NCBI GenBank assembly: GCA_035555675.1
Contig: DATMGH010000009.1
Location: 1-49,038 of the forward strand
DNA: 49,038 nucleotides
Direction: 5' to 3'
Source: Solirubrobacter sp035555675
GTDB lineage: Bacteria; Actinomycetota; Thermoleophilia; Solirubrobacterales; Solirubrobacteraceae
Both the position numbers and the translations under genes were made by a program. Numbering within the stretch: position 1 is the first letter of the stretch; every line of letters starts with the position of its first letter. The notes below the pieces were generated by a model. The model was given only the letters and a program-made list of their open reading frames with translations. It was not told the origin of the DNA and did not search any database. Below, piece by piece: positions 22,720 to 35,360 of the stretch.

Positions 22720-25194
22720 CTACGGCCGGTTGGTGGACAGCGTGAACGTGAGCGTCTTGCTGTACGACCCCGTGCGGAGCGCGTCGTTCGCCTTCACCGA
22801 CTGCTTGAAGCCGACCGTCACCCCCGCGTTGGACGCGGGACCGTCGAACGCCAGCAGCGACGTCGGCGCGGCCGAGCCGCCGACCGCGGCGTACGCGTTG
22901 CCCGCGGACGAGCCGAGCGCCGCGTTGGCCTGCAGCGCCTCCGGCAGCGAGAACGTGCCGTTGACCAGGTGGCCGGTCGCGTTCGACGCGTCGTCGGCCA
23001 CGCTCAGGAGCGCGTCGCCGGCGGTCGAGGTCACGGTCGCCGTGGTCGAGGCGAAGTAGTCGTTCGCCAGGCCCGGCGTGAACGCGCCGAAGCTCGCCGG
23101 AGCGCCGAGCGACAGCGCCAGCGTCGCCGGCACCGTGCCGCCGACGGTCGACTCGGCGACCGTGCAGGTCGCCGTGGCGGTCTTCGACGGGTCGCTCTCG
23201 GAGGTCGCCGTCAGCGTCACCGAGCCCGAGGCGGCCGCGCCCGCGGCCTTCTCGATGTAGACCGGGACCGACGTCGACTCGCCGAACTTCGCCGTCGCCA
23301 GCGCGTTGCGCACGTGCGCGGTCCAGCCCGTGCCGGACGCCGTCGCCGACAGCCGGTACACGTCGCTGTTGAGGTACGCCGACGCGTCCTGCGGGTGCGC
23401 GTTCGCCGGGACCGACGCCGCCGCGCCCGTGTTCTTGAGCGGGAACGTGCAGCTGGTGTACCCGAGGTCGGTGCCCGTGGTGGGCGAGCCGAGCTCCACG
23501 CCGCGCGCCTGCGGGCCGGCGCCGTCGAGCGAGCGCACCGCCACCTTGTAGTGCAGGATGCCGTCGGCGTCGGTGCGCTTGTCGATGATGTAGAAGTGCA
23601 GGCGGTTCGCGTCCGCCTTGAACTCGTAGGTCGAGCCGGAGTCGACGCCGACGTTGAACGAGCCGTCGTTGGTCTGGCGCTCGTCGCCGATCGTCGCCTT
23701 GACGACCGTGCCGTCCGCCTTGACGTAGTCGACCTCGTCGATGTCCTGCGGATTGGAGTCGATGTACCAGACGAAGCAGTTGAACGAGCCGCAGGACGAG
23801 TTCTGGTTCTTCGACTTGCCGATCAGCACGCCGTGGCCCGGCGCGAACGAGTCCGAGCCGATCTGCTGCACGACTTCCAGCGTGTAGTCGTTGAACCCGG
23901 CGGTGACGCCGCTGCCGGTCGCCGACGTGTACCACGGACCCTCGCACGTGGGGTTGGTGTGGTAGCGGCACGGCGGGTTCTTGTCGCCGCCGTCGAGCAG
24001 CACGCGCACGCCGGCCAGGTCGCCGCCCGGCGCGACCTCGCGCGCCTTGACGTCGGCGACCGCGATGCCGGACTGCGCCAGGCCGCCGCGGTTGAGCCGC
24101 AGGATGTCGTTGTCGGAGATGTAGTTCAGGAACCGCTTGTTGCGCAGGTTGTGCTGCGCGCCGAGCGCGCCGCCCTGGACCGGCGGGATCTGGTAGCGGG
24201 TGTGCTGGCCGCCCGGGCCGTTGAACGAGCCGCGGCTCATCATGTCCCACATGCCGGACGCCGTCCGCTGCTGCTGCGCCGCGAACGGGTTGTTGTAGTT
24301 GTCCGGGATGCTCAGGTTGTGCGAGAGCTCGTGGGCGTAGACCGCCATGCCGGAGCTCTCGGCCTCGGTCGAGTTGTTGCCCGACGCGTTCGGCCAGATG
24401 TTCGTGGCGACGGCCCACGACGACCACGGGACGTAGCGCGTCGGCGCCCAGTTGACCGTCTTCGCCGGGTCATAGGCCTTCGGGCCGAACGCGTCGCTGA
24501 CGGTGTCCCGCGAGGTGAACTTCATCTCGCCGAACTCCTGCCACGTCGAGCTCTGGTCCTCGCCCGCGACCGTGTAGAAGATGTTGTCGAACTCGGCGAT
24601 CTTCTCCGCGCCGACGTCGGCCTGCCAGGCCGCGCGCAGGTCGGTGCGGATGTTGCGGTTGCACGGCGTCTCGGCCGGCGTCGGGCAGTAGGTGTTCTGC
24701 GACGTGTTGGCGTAGGCCGAGATGAAGTACTGGTAGGCGCGCCCCGGCATGCGGTAGGGGCCGAACGGCGTCAGCTCGACGCCGTACTTGCCGAAGGAGT
24801 CCTCCATCCAGTACCGGTTCATGGTCTGGAAGCTGTTCAGCGCCGACGGCTGGTTGAGGAAGTCGGCGTAGAACCGCGGGACCTGCTCACGCGGGATGTT
24901 GTTGGCGAACGCCGTCGGCGTGCCCCAGATCGTCGAGCCCGCGGGCTGCGTGACGATGAACTCGCGGTCCGGGAAGTCGGCGAGGACGATCGCGACCTTC
25001 CACTTCTTGACCGTCGGCTGGATGCTCGGGTCCGAGTAGTCCGGACCGGGCAGCGGCTTGTAGTCGTTCCAGGTCAGATTGTCCTGGAAGGACCAGTTCT
25101 GCGGGTCCAACGGCGGCGGCGCCGCGGCGGCCGCGCCGGCGACCCCGAACGTCGCCGCGGCCGTGGCCGCGGCCAGTGTTGCGCGTGCTCTCAT
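22720..25194 (-). CDS. Secreted M6-family (immune inhibitor A-like) metalloprotease
   Basis: 824 aa. A signal peptide of about 25 residues (TLAAATAAATFGVAGAAAAA) is followed by the M6 catalytic domain with zinc motif H288-E-L-S-H292 in AVYAHELSHNLSIPD and the downstream GMWDMMSRG turn Met. The later part (about 500-824) holds beta-rich domains with Cys pairs, including a Ser/Thr/Ala-rich C-terminal repeat (TLSLGAPASFGAFTPG). It should digest extracellular proteins. ATG 25194 is preceded by GGGAGGG at 5-7 nt. Related proteases in Bacillus degrade host or competitor proteins; a nutrient role is equally likely here. Confidence 0.9.
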   Translation of the reverse strand: MRARATLAAATAAATFGVAGAAAAAPPPLDPQNWSFQDNLTWNDYKPLPGPDYSDPSIQPTVKKWKVAIVLADFPDREFIVTQPAGSTIWGTPTAFANNIPREQVPRFYADFLNQPSALNSFQTMNRYWMEDSFGKYGVELTPFGPYRMPGRAYQYFISAYANTSQNTYCPTPAETPCNRNIRTDLRAAWQADVGAEKIAEFDNIFYTVAGEDQSSTWQEFGEMKFTSRDTVSDAFGPKAYDPAKTVNWAPTRYVPWSSWAVATNIWPNASGNNSTEAESSGMAVYAHELSHNLSIPDNYNNPFAAQQQRTASGMWDMMSRGSFNGPGGQHTRYQIPPVQGGALGAQHNLRNKRFLNYISDNDILRLNRGGLAQSGIAVADVKAREVAPGGDLAGVRVLLDGGDKNPPCRYHTNPTCEGPWYTSATGSGVTAGFNDYTLEVVQQIGSDSFAPGHGVLIGKSKNQNSSCGSFNCFVWYIDSNPQDIDEVDYVKADGTVVKATIGDERQTNDGSFNVGVDSGSTYEFKADANRLHFYIIDKRTDADGILHYKVAVRSLDGAGPQARGVELGSPTTGTDLGYTSCTFPLKNTGAAASVPANAHPQDASAYLNSDVYRLSATASGTGWTAHVRNALATAKFGESTSVPVYIEKAAGAAASGSVTLTATSESDPSKTATATCTVAESTVGGTVPATLALSLGAPASFGAFTPGLANDYFASTTATVTSTAGDALLSVADDASNATGHLVNGTFSLPEALQANAALGSSAGNAYAAVGGSAAPTSLLAFDGPASNAGVTVGFKQSVKANDALRTGSYSKTLTFTLSTNRP

Positions 25195-25350
25195 GAACAC
25201 CCTCCCGTACGGTCCCGCGGCACCGCGTGTGTCTCGACCCCGATACCCCCAGCCCGCGGCCGCGTCCACGAGCACATCTCATGCTCATTCAGGACTCATG
25301 AAAATGCAACGCGCTGTGGAGTCATCTCCACGACTTGTAGGGTGGGCGAC

Positions 25351-25884
25351 GTGCTCCGTCTGCTGCTCCTGCGCCTCCGCTGCCGTGGACGGCTGCACGC
25401 CGCGCGCGGCGCTCGCGCGGCCCGCGGCGCGAGCGTGCACGTGGCCCCCGGCGCACGCGTGTTCCTGGGCGCCGGCGCCCGGCTCGGCGCGGACGCGCGC
25501 ATCGACGCGCAGGCCGGCACCGTCCGCATCCTGCCGGGCGCGAAGATCGGCGCGGAAGCGTCGATCGTGGCGCACGCTCCCGTGATCGTCGGCCCCGGCG
25601 CCGCGCTGGGCGAGCGCGCGACGATCGTCGCCCACGCGGGCGTGGTGGTGGACGTCGGCGCCGTGATCGGCGACTGGGCCGCGCTGGTGGACGCGACGCC
25701 CGTCGCGGACGACGTCGAGCGCCCCGTACGCGAGCAGCCGCTGCGCACCGCGCCGATCCGGGTCGGCGCGCGCGCCGTGCTCGGCCCGCACGCGGCGCTC
25801 GGGCCCGGCGCGGACGTCGCGCCCGGCGTGCGCGTCGCGCCCTACGCGGTGCTGGAAGCGCGGGCGGCGAGCAGCGCGTCGTAG
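25351..25884 (+). CDS. Hexapeptide-repeat (left-handed beta-helix) protein
   Basis: 177 aa. After a short basic N-terminus, the sequence runs in hexapeptide-like turns (VHVAPGARVFLGAGARLGAD, VRILPGAKIGAEASIVAHAP, VIVGPGAALGERATIVAHAG), the pattern of LbH acyltransferases and gamma-carbonic-anhydrase folds. The usual catalytic His of xenobiotic/serine acetyltransferases is not clearly placed, so enzymatic class is open. GTG 25351 has an AGGGTGGG stretch about 6 nt upstream. Its 3' end overlaps the convergent glycosyltransferase gene by 43 nt, suggesting a linked role in polysaccharide modification, though this is only context. Confidence 0.65.
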   Translation: MLRLLLLRLRCRGRLHAARGARAARGASVHVAPGARVFLGAGARLGADARIDAQAGTVRILPGAKIGAEASIVAHAPVIVGPGAALGERATIVAHAGVVVDVGAVIGDWAALVDATPVADDVERPVREQPLRTAPIRVGARAVLGPHAALGPGADVAPGVRVAPYAVLEARAASSAS

Positions 25885-27041
25885 ACGCCCTCGGTCGCGC
25901 GCGCGACCTCGGTCCAGTCGAACCGCAGCACGTGCTCGGACGCCTCGGCGATCAGCCGCTCGCGCAGCTCGCCGTCGGTCAGCAGATCCTGCGCCATCCG
26001 TTCCAGCGAGCGCACGCTCGACGCCCGGAAGCGCAGCCCGACGCGGCGCCCGCGCGGGACGACCTCGCGCAGCCCGCCGGTGTCGGCGACGATGCACGGG
26101 CAGCCGGACGCCATCGCCTCCAGCGCCACCAGCCCGAACGGCTCGTAGATCGACGGCACCAGGCACAGGTCCGCGATCCGGTAGAGCGAGTGCAGGACGT
26201 CGTCGCCCGTCCAGCCGATGAACGTGCCGTGCTCCATCAGACCGAGCCGCTCCGCCTGCGCCTTGAGCTCGGCCTCGGCGGTGCCCGAGCCGGCGATCAG
26301 GAACCGGACCTTGCCGACGCGCCGGATCAGCCCCGGCAGCGCGTCCAGCGCCAGGTGGAAGCCCTTCTCGTAGACCAGCCGGCCGACCAGCAGCACGAGC
26401 TGCTCGTCCGGCGCGGCGAACTTCGCGCGCAGCCGCGGCAGGTCCGCGACCGGCTGCAGGTCGGACGGGTCGATCCCGTTCGGGATCGCCGTGATCCGCG
26501 CGCGGTCGACGCCGAAGACGTCCGCCACCTGCTCGCGCATGAAGTGCGAGCACGTGATCACGTGGTCGGCCTGCCGGGTCATCCGGCGCTCGATGCCGTG
26601 GATGTGCGACTGCGGATGCTTGTCGACCCAGCCCTGGTGGCGGCCGTACTCGGTGGCGTGCACGGTCACCAGCCACGGGACGCGGCGGCGACGCGCGAGC
26701 GCGCGGGCGGCCGCGGCCACCAGCCAGTCGTGCGAGTGCACCAGGTCGAAGCCGCCGCCAAGCTCCGCGCCGGCGGCCAGCATGTCCGCGTTCATGCCGT
26801 CGACCCAGGCGATGAACGCGTCCAGGTCGTCCGTGGGGAACTCGGGCTCGCGGACGCGGTGCACCGTGACGCCGTGGCGGTCCTCGACGGCCGCCAGCCG
26901 GCCGCCGCCGCGCGTGACCACGTGCACGTCGTGGCCGTCGCGCACGAGCTGCTCCGACAGCTTGCGGACGTGCCGCGCCAGGCCACCCTCGACGATCGGC
27001 GGGTATTCCCAGGACAGGCTCAGGATCCGCACGAAACGCAC
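25842..27041 (-). CDS. GT4 glycosyltransferase, glycogen synthase/GlgM-like
   Basis: 399 aa. The N-terminus ILSLSWEYPPIVEGGLARHV is typical of GT4 glycogen-synthase-type enzymes; GNGIDPSD-like linker and E-x7-E motif (EPFGLVALE) are in the C-terminal nucleotide-sugar domain, with VGRLVYEKG as the GT-B hinge. GT4 enzymes transfer glucose from ADP- or UDP-glucose with retention. In actinobacteria the GT4 'GlgA' is often GlgM, which makes maltose-1-phosphate for GlgE. With glgE, mak and glgB in this window and no other synthase, that assignment is plausible but unproven. Two GTG starts (27041, 27032) fit. It overlaps the convergent hexapeptide gene by 43 nt. Confidence 0.8.
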   Translation of the reverse strand: MRFVRILSLSWEYPPIVEGGLARHVRKLSEQLVRDGHDVHVVTRGGGRLAAVEDRHGVTVHRVREPEFPTDDLDAFIAWVDGMNADMLAAGAELGGGFDLVHSHDWLVAAAARALARRRRVPWLVTVHATEYGRHQGWVDKHPQSHIHGIERRMTRQADHVITCSHFMREQVADVFGVDRARITAIPNGIDPSDLQPVADLPRLRAKFAAPDEQLVLLVGRLVYEKGFHLALDALPGLIRRVGKVRFLIAGSGTAEAELKAQAERLGLMEHGTFIGWTGDDVLHSLYRIADLCLVPSIYEPFGLVALEAMASGCPCIVADTGGLREVVPRGRRVGLRFRASSVRSLERMAQDLLTDGELRERLIAEASEHVLRFDWTEVARATEGVYDALLAARASSTA

Positions 27042-27084
27042 CCTACCGCCGGTGGGGCCCCGACGTCCCTACGATGACAATCCA

Positions 27085-28530
<1,446 letters not shown>

Positions 28531-28967
28531 GCGGCGCGCGCCGGTAGGAACGGCCGTTGATCAGCACGTAGTCGCGGGTGCGCAGGTCCATCGGGAGGTC
28601 GCGCTCGATCGGGTACCACTCGTTGTGCTGCTCGATCAGCTCGTTGAGCTCGTCGAAGCGGCAGCGGGCCGCGAACGCGCGCCAGCGCTCGGCGAACTGC
28701 GCGCGGTCGGCACCGCACTCCTCCTGCAGCCGCCGGTGCGCGCGGGCGAGCCGGCGCTGCTGGGCGGCGATCGCGGCGTCGATCTCCGCGATCCGCTCCA
28801 TCCAGCGCGGGCGGACGCCGGCCTTCAGATAGGCCTCGACGCTGCGCTGCGACGTCCGCGCCCGGGACGAGATCGGCTTGCCCAGGCCGGTCGTCTCGTC
28901 GAGATCCTTGCGCACGAGGCGCTCGGCGGCACTGCGGTCCATCGCCCGCCAGTCTAGGTCGCATCGC

Positions 28968-31217
28968 TCAGCCCGTCACCCCGCCGCGCGCGCGGGCCGC
29001 CGCGATGCGCACATCGGCGCGGTCGCTCACCAGGTTCGCGTTGACCGCGGTCGCGAGCACGAGGTTGCGCCGCAGGCCGAGCGCGCCGGCGGCGATGACC
29101 GCGCTCGCGCGCACCGTCCGGCTCTCCCCCGGCGCGAGCGTCCCGATGCGCCAGATCGCGTTGCCGCGGAAGACCCGGGCGCCGCGGCCGCGGAAGCCGG
29201 TCAGGTGCAGCGCGGCGGACGGGATGTCCGTCAGGCGGACGTCCGTCGCCGGGACCGAGCCGACGTTCGTGACGGTCAGCCGGACCGCGACGCGGTCGCC
29301 GATCCGCGCCCGCCGCGGCGCGGACTTGACCACCCGCAGCTGCGTCGCTTCGGCGGGCAGGATCTGTGCGGGCGGCGGACCCGGCGACGGTGCGGGCGCC
29401 GGCGGTAGCGGCGTCGGCGACGGGCCGGGGTTCGGCTGCGGCTCGGGCGGCGCGGGCGGCTCGATCCGCGTGTCGTGGAACGTGCAGACCACCGCGGCGT
29501 TCGGCGCGAGCGTGATCGTCGCCTGCGTCCCCGCGATCGCCGCCGCGCCGACGGGCACGCACGCGATCCCGGACAGCGCCCAGCCGTCCGGCACGTCCTC
29601 GCCGACCGTGTACGTCCCGGGCGCGAGCCCGGTGAACGTCTTCGACCCGGACGTGCCGGTCCCGCTGTCGACCAGCGAGAACGCCCCCAGCGAGCCGGTG
29701 AACGCGAACGGCTGCGCGCTCTGCGGCGCCGCCCGTTTCTCGATCTCGATCGTCCCCGGCAGCACCCGGTTGCGCACCGTGCACGTCGCGTACTCGAGCG
29801 GGCCCAGCTCGACCGAGCCGCTCGGCTGCGTGAACGCCTCGCGGTGCACGACCCGCCGCGCCCGGCGCGACAGCGACACGACGGTGCACTGGGCGTCGAC
29901 GAACGCGTAGCCGGGCGCCACGTCCTCCGCGAGCGTCAGCGTGCTGCGCGCGGCCGAGCTCGTGGTCGACCACTGGAAGCGGGCGACCCCGGAGTCGTCG
30001 GTCACCTCCGACGTCGGCCCGTGCGCCGGCGGCGGCGCCGGCTGCAGCCACTCGTAGTCCCCGGCCGACACCGCCAGCGAGGCGGTGAACCGCCAGCCCG
30101 CGTCGGGCCGGAACACCCCGTCGCCCTCGTCGACCAGCTTGGTCACCGTGACCGAGCTCTGGCAGAGCTCGGTCACCATCACCCGCAGCGCCGCCTGCAG
30201 GCTCGAGAAGTCCTTGACCAGCGTGTAGTCGGCCGTGCCGAACGGCCGCGACGGGTACTCGTCGAACCCGGAGATCGCGGTCAGCCGCGCCGCGCTCTCC
30301 GGCCCCGTGACGGCGCTGCCGACGCCGAGCGCGAAGACGTGCGACCCCTGATACTTGACCAGGTCGGCCTCCTCGACGGCCGCGCGCATCGCGTTCACGT
30401 CGCCGGCCGTGAGGTTCGTGTACGGCGTGCCGCCGCCCGGCCGGTTGCGCGCCGTCGGGTCGCCGTCGGTCATGAACACGACCAGGTCGGCGCGCGTGCC
30501 CTGCGTGTTGGCCTCCCGCACCGTCTGGAACGCCGCCTGCCAGTTCGTCCACCCGGACGGGTCGTACCCGGTCGTCAGGTAGGGCTCGAACACGTTCGCG
30601 ATCGACTCGGGCGTGACCGTCGTGTACGGGACGGGGCGCGCGGCCGTGGTGCTGAAGTCCACGATCGAGACCGCGGCGCCGGTGCCCGAGAGCGCGTTCA
30701 GGAACGCGCGCGTCGCGCTGCGCACCTGGTCGGTGGCGTGTGAGCTGGCGATCGAGCCCGACTCGTCGAGCACCAGCATCACGTTGCCGCCGCAGCGCGG
30801 CTCGAGGTCCGGGTTGCTGTAGGGCGTCGTCACGCGCACCCCGTCGATCAGCGTCCTGGAGGCGCTGGTCCCGGCGCAGCTGGCGTTCGCGAACGCGGTG
30901 AACGTCACGTCGTAGCTGCCGGGGTCGCGCGGCGCCGTCACGTTGTAGCTCGCGGTGTAGGTGCCGGTGCTGGTGCGGTCCGCGGTGTCCGTGCACACCG
31001 TCGTGCCGCCGATCTCGGTCCGCGTGCTGCGCCACGCCGTCCCACCGCTGATGGACACCTGGATCGTCGCCGGCAGCACCGCCCCGGGCGGGCTCGACGT
31101 GTTGTCGACGCTGTCGACCTTCACGTCATTGACCTGAATGGCCGCTGACGCGGCGCTCGGCCAGACCGCGACCGAGGCGAGGATGGCTGCAACCACGACG
31201 CGAGCCTGGACCGTCAT
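28968..31217 (-). CDS. Secreted von Willebrand factor A protein with DUF11/prealbumin-like repeats
   Basis: 749 aa. A signal peptide (VVVAAILASVAVWPSAASA) precedes an N-terminal beta domain (about 25-140). The VWA domain (about 140-335) carries MIDAS residues D151-E-S-G-S155 and MTDGD. Then come two or three prealbumin/SpaA-like beta domains (TLTLAEDVAPGYAF, KTFTGLAPGTYTVGEDVPDGW), a Pro-rich linker (PEPQPNPGPSPTP) and a C-terminal DUF11-type repeat (VVKSAPRRARIGDRVAVRLTVTN). There is no LPxTG or membrane anchor, so it is probably released or wall-associated. It starts 35 nt after treY on the same strand. Confidence 0.85.
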   Translation of the reverse strand: MTVQARVVVAAILASVAVWPSAASAAIQVNDVKVDSVDNTSSPPGAVLPATIQVSISGGTAWRSTRTEIGGTTVCTDTADRTSTGTYTASYNVTAPRDPGSYDVTFTAFANASCAGTSASRTLIDGVRVTTPYSNPDLEPRCGGNVMLVLDESGSIASSHATDQVRSATRAFLNALSGTGAAVSIVDFSTTAARPVPYTTVTPESIANVFEPYLTTGYDPSGWTNWQAAFQTVREANTQGTRADLVVFMTDGDPTARNRPGGGTPYTNLTAGDVNAMRAAVEEADLVKYQGSHVFALGVGSAVTGPESAARLTAISGFDEYPSRPFGTADYTLVKDFSSLQAALRVMVTELCQSSVTVTKLVDEGDGVFRPDAGWRFTASLAVSAGDYEWLQPAPPPAHGPTSEVTDDSGVARFQWSTTSSAARSTLTLAEDVAPGYAFVDAQCTVVSLSRRARRVVHREAFTQPSGSVELGPLEYATCTVRNRVLPGTIEIEKRAAPQSAQPFAFTGSLGAFSLVDSGTGTSGSKTFTGLAPGTYTVGEDVPDGWALSGIACVPVGAAAIAGTQATITLAPNAAVVCTFHDTRIEPPAPPEPQPNPGPSPTPLPPAPAPSPGPPPAQILPAEATQLRVVKSAPRRARIGDRVAVRLTVTNVGSVPATDVRLTDIPSAALHLTGFRGRGARVFRGNAIWRIGTLAPGESRTVRASAVIAAGALGLRRNLVLATAVNANLVSDRADVRIAAARARGGVTG

Positions 31218-31252
31218 CGGGCGATCGTGCCGCCCGGCGGCATGACCGGGCT

Positions 31253-33222
31253 TCACCCGGCCGGGGTGAACTGCTCCAGCAGCGCGATCGGGTCGAGCGT
31301 CACGGAGCCCGTCAGCTCGCGGTCGGCGAGCACGTCGCGCCAGCGCCCGGGCGGGAGCGCCAACGCGCCGGGACCGCCCCGCAGCCGCGCGGCCGCGAGC
31401 ACCGTCCCGCCGCGCAGGAACGCCACCGTGTCCGGCCCGGCGCCCAGCGGCTCGTAGCCGCCCGCGAACGCCTCCGGACGCGCCGCCCGCAGCGCCAGCG
31501 CGCGCAGGATCAGCCGCAGCTTCGGCGGCGGGTCGGCGAGCGCGGCCCGGCGCGCGGCCCAGTCGACCGGGCGCCGGTTGTCCGGGTCGACCAGCGAGAG
31601 GTTCGGCAGCTCGTCGCCTTGGTAGATGTCGGGCACGCCGGGCACCGTCAGCTTCAGCAGCAGCTGGCCGAGCGCGGCCCGCTCCCCCGCCTCGGCGACC
31701 ACGCGCTGGAACGGCAGGAAGTCGCGCAGGAAGTCGCGGTGCGTGAGCAGCGCGCGGGCGAAGCGCTGCACCGCCGCCTCGTGCGCCTCGTCGACGTGCA
31801 GCCAGCTCGTCCGCTGCTTGGCCTCCCGCAGCGCCTTCTCCAGGTACGCCGCGAGCCGCTCCTCGGAGATCGGCCACGCCCCCAGCAGCGTCTGGAAGAT
31901 GAAGGACTGCTGCGCGGGCGTCGGCGCGCCGCCGGCCGTCAGCGACCGGCACGCCGCCAGCCACGTCCGTACGTGGCGCGCGTACTCGTCCGCCAGCCCC
32001 GCCAGCGCGCCGATCCGCGCGCGCACGTCCGCCGACCGCTTGGTGTCGTGCGTCATCGTCGTCACCAGCCCGGTCACCGGCCGCGCCGCCACGGCGGCGT
32101 GGAACGCGTCCACGCTCAGCGAGAACCGGCCCGGGTCGCCCCCGACCTCGTTGAGCGCCAGCAGCCGCGCGTAGCGGTAGAACGCCGTGTCCTCGACCCC
32201 CTTGGCCATCACCGGCGGCGTCGTCTGCTGGAAGCGCGTCACGAACGCGTCCCACCCGGCGGTCTCGAGCTCCAGCACGCGGGCGAGCGAGGACGGCAGC
32301 CCGGCGGCGGCGATCGCCGCCCGGTCGGCGGCCTCGACGCGCCCCGACCACGGCTCGACGTACGTGCGGTAGACGGGCAGCGACGCCAGCGCGCGCTCGA
32401 GGCCGAACACGCGCCGCGGGGCTTCGCGCGCCAGCCGCTCGACGTCGGCCGCGAACGCCGTCCGCGCCTGCTCGAGCTTGGCCTCGAACGCCCAGTCGCC
32501 GAAGCGCCGGTCGTCCCCGGAGAGCTCGATCCAGAGGTCGGTCAGCGGGGCTTCGCCCGCCGGGTCGACGAACAGCGCCGCCGCGTCGTTGAGGAACTCG
32601 TAGCCGGTCGTCCCGTCCACCGGCCAGTCGCGCAGCCGCTCGACGGGGTCGAGGATCTTCTCCACCCACACGTGCTCGACGCCCGCGGCGCGCAGCCGCC
32701 GCAGGTACCCCGCCGGGTCGGCGAGCCCGTCCGGATGGTCGATGCGCACGCCGTCGACCGCGCCCGACCGCACCAGCTCGAGCACGAGCGCGTGCGTGGC
32801 CTCGAACACCTCCGGGTCCTCCTGGCGCAGCCCGGCCAGTGCGTCGATGTCGAAGAAGCGGCGGTGGCGCCCGGTGGCCTCGTCGAGATCGAAGAACCGG
32901 GCGCGCAGCTCGCGGTCCGCCCAGAAGCGGTTCGCCGGGTCCGCGGCCAGGTGGTTGGGGACGATGTCGAGCACGATCCCGAGCCCGGCGGCGTGCGCGT
33001 CCGCGGCCAGCGCGTCGAACGCCTCCCGCCCGCCCAGCGCCGGGTCGAACGCGTTCGGGTCGACCACGTCGTAGCCGTGCGTGGAGCCCTCGCGCGCGGC
33101 GAACGCCGGCGACAGGTAGAGGTGCGAGACCCCGAGCGCGCGCAGGTACGGCACCAGCGCCCGCGCCTCGGCGAACCCGAACCCGCCGCGCAGCTGCAGC
33201 CGGTAGGTCGCCCGCAGGTCGG

Positions 33223-33226
<4 letters not shown>
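31253..33226 (-). CDS. treY: Maltooligosyl trehalose synthase (GH13_26)
   Basis: 657 aa. It opens with the TreY-typical ATYRLQLRGGFGFAEA and YLRALGVSHLYLSP; the (beta/alpha)8 motifs include VLDIVPNHLA, GVRIDHPDGL (nucleophile Asp) and VEKILDP (acid Glu), then a long helical insertion and KGVEDTAFYRY. It isomerises the reducing-end alpha-1,4 bond of a maltooligosaccharide to alpha,alpha-1,1, giving maltooligosyl trehalose for TreZ. ATG overlaps the glgX stop by ATGA (33223-33226), showing translational coupling. Confidence 0.95.
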
Positions 33227-35337
<2,111 letters not shown>

Positions 35338-35360
35338 GGCGTGACAGGGTGACAGGGCGC

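Noticed and set aside
22969..25884. A 971-codon open frame on the plus strand opposite the M6 protease
   Set aside because: Its translation over most of its length is an Arg/Val/Asp-rich string with no domains, antisense to a gene with signal peptide, HExxH and ribosome binding site. Only its last 177 codons (from 25351) look real.
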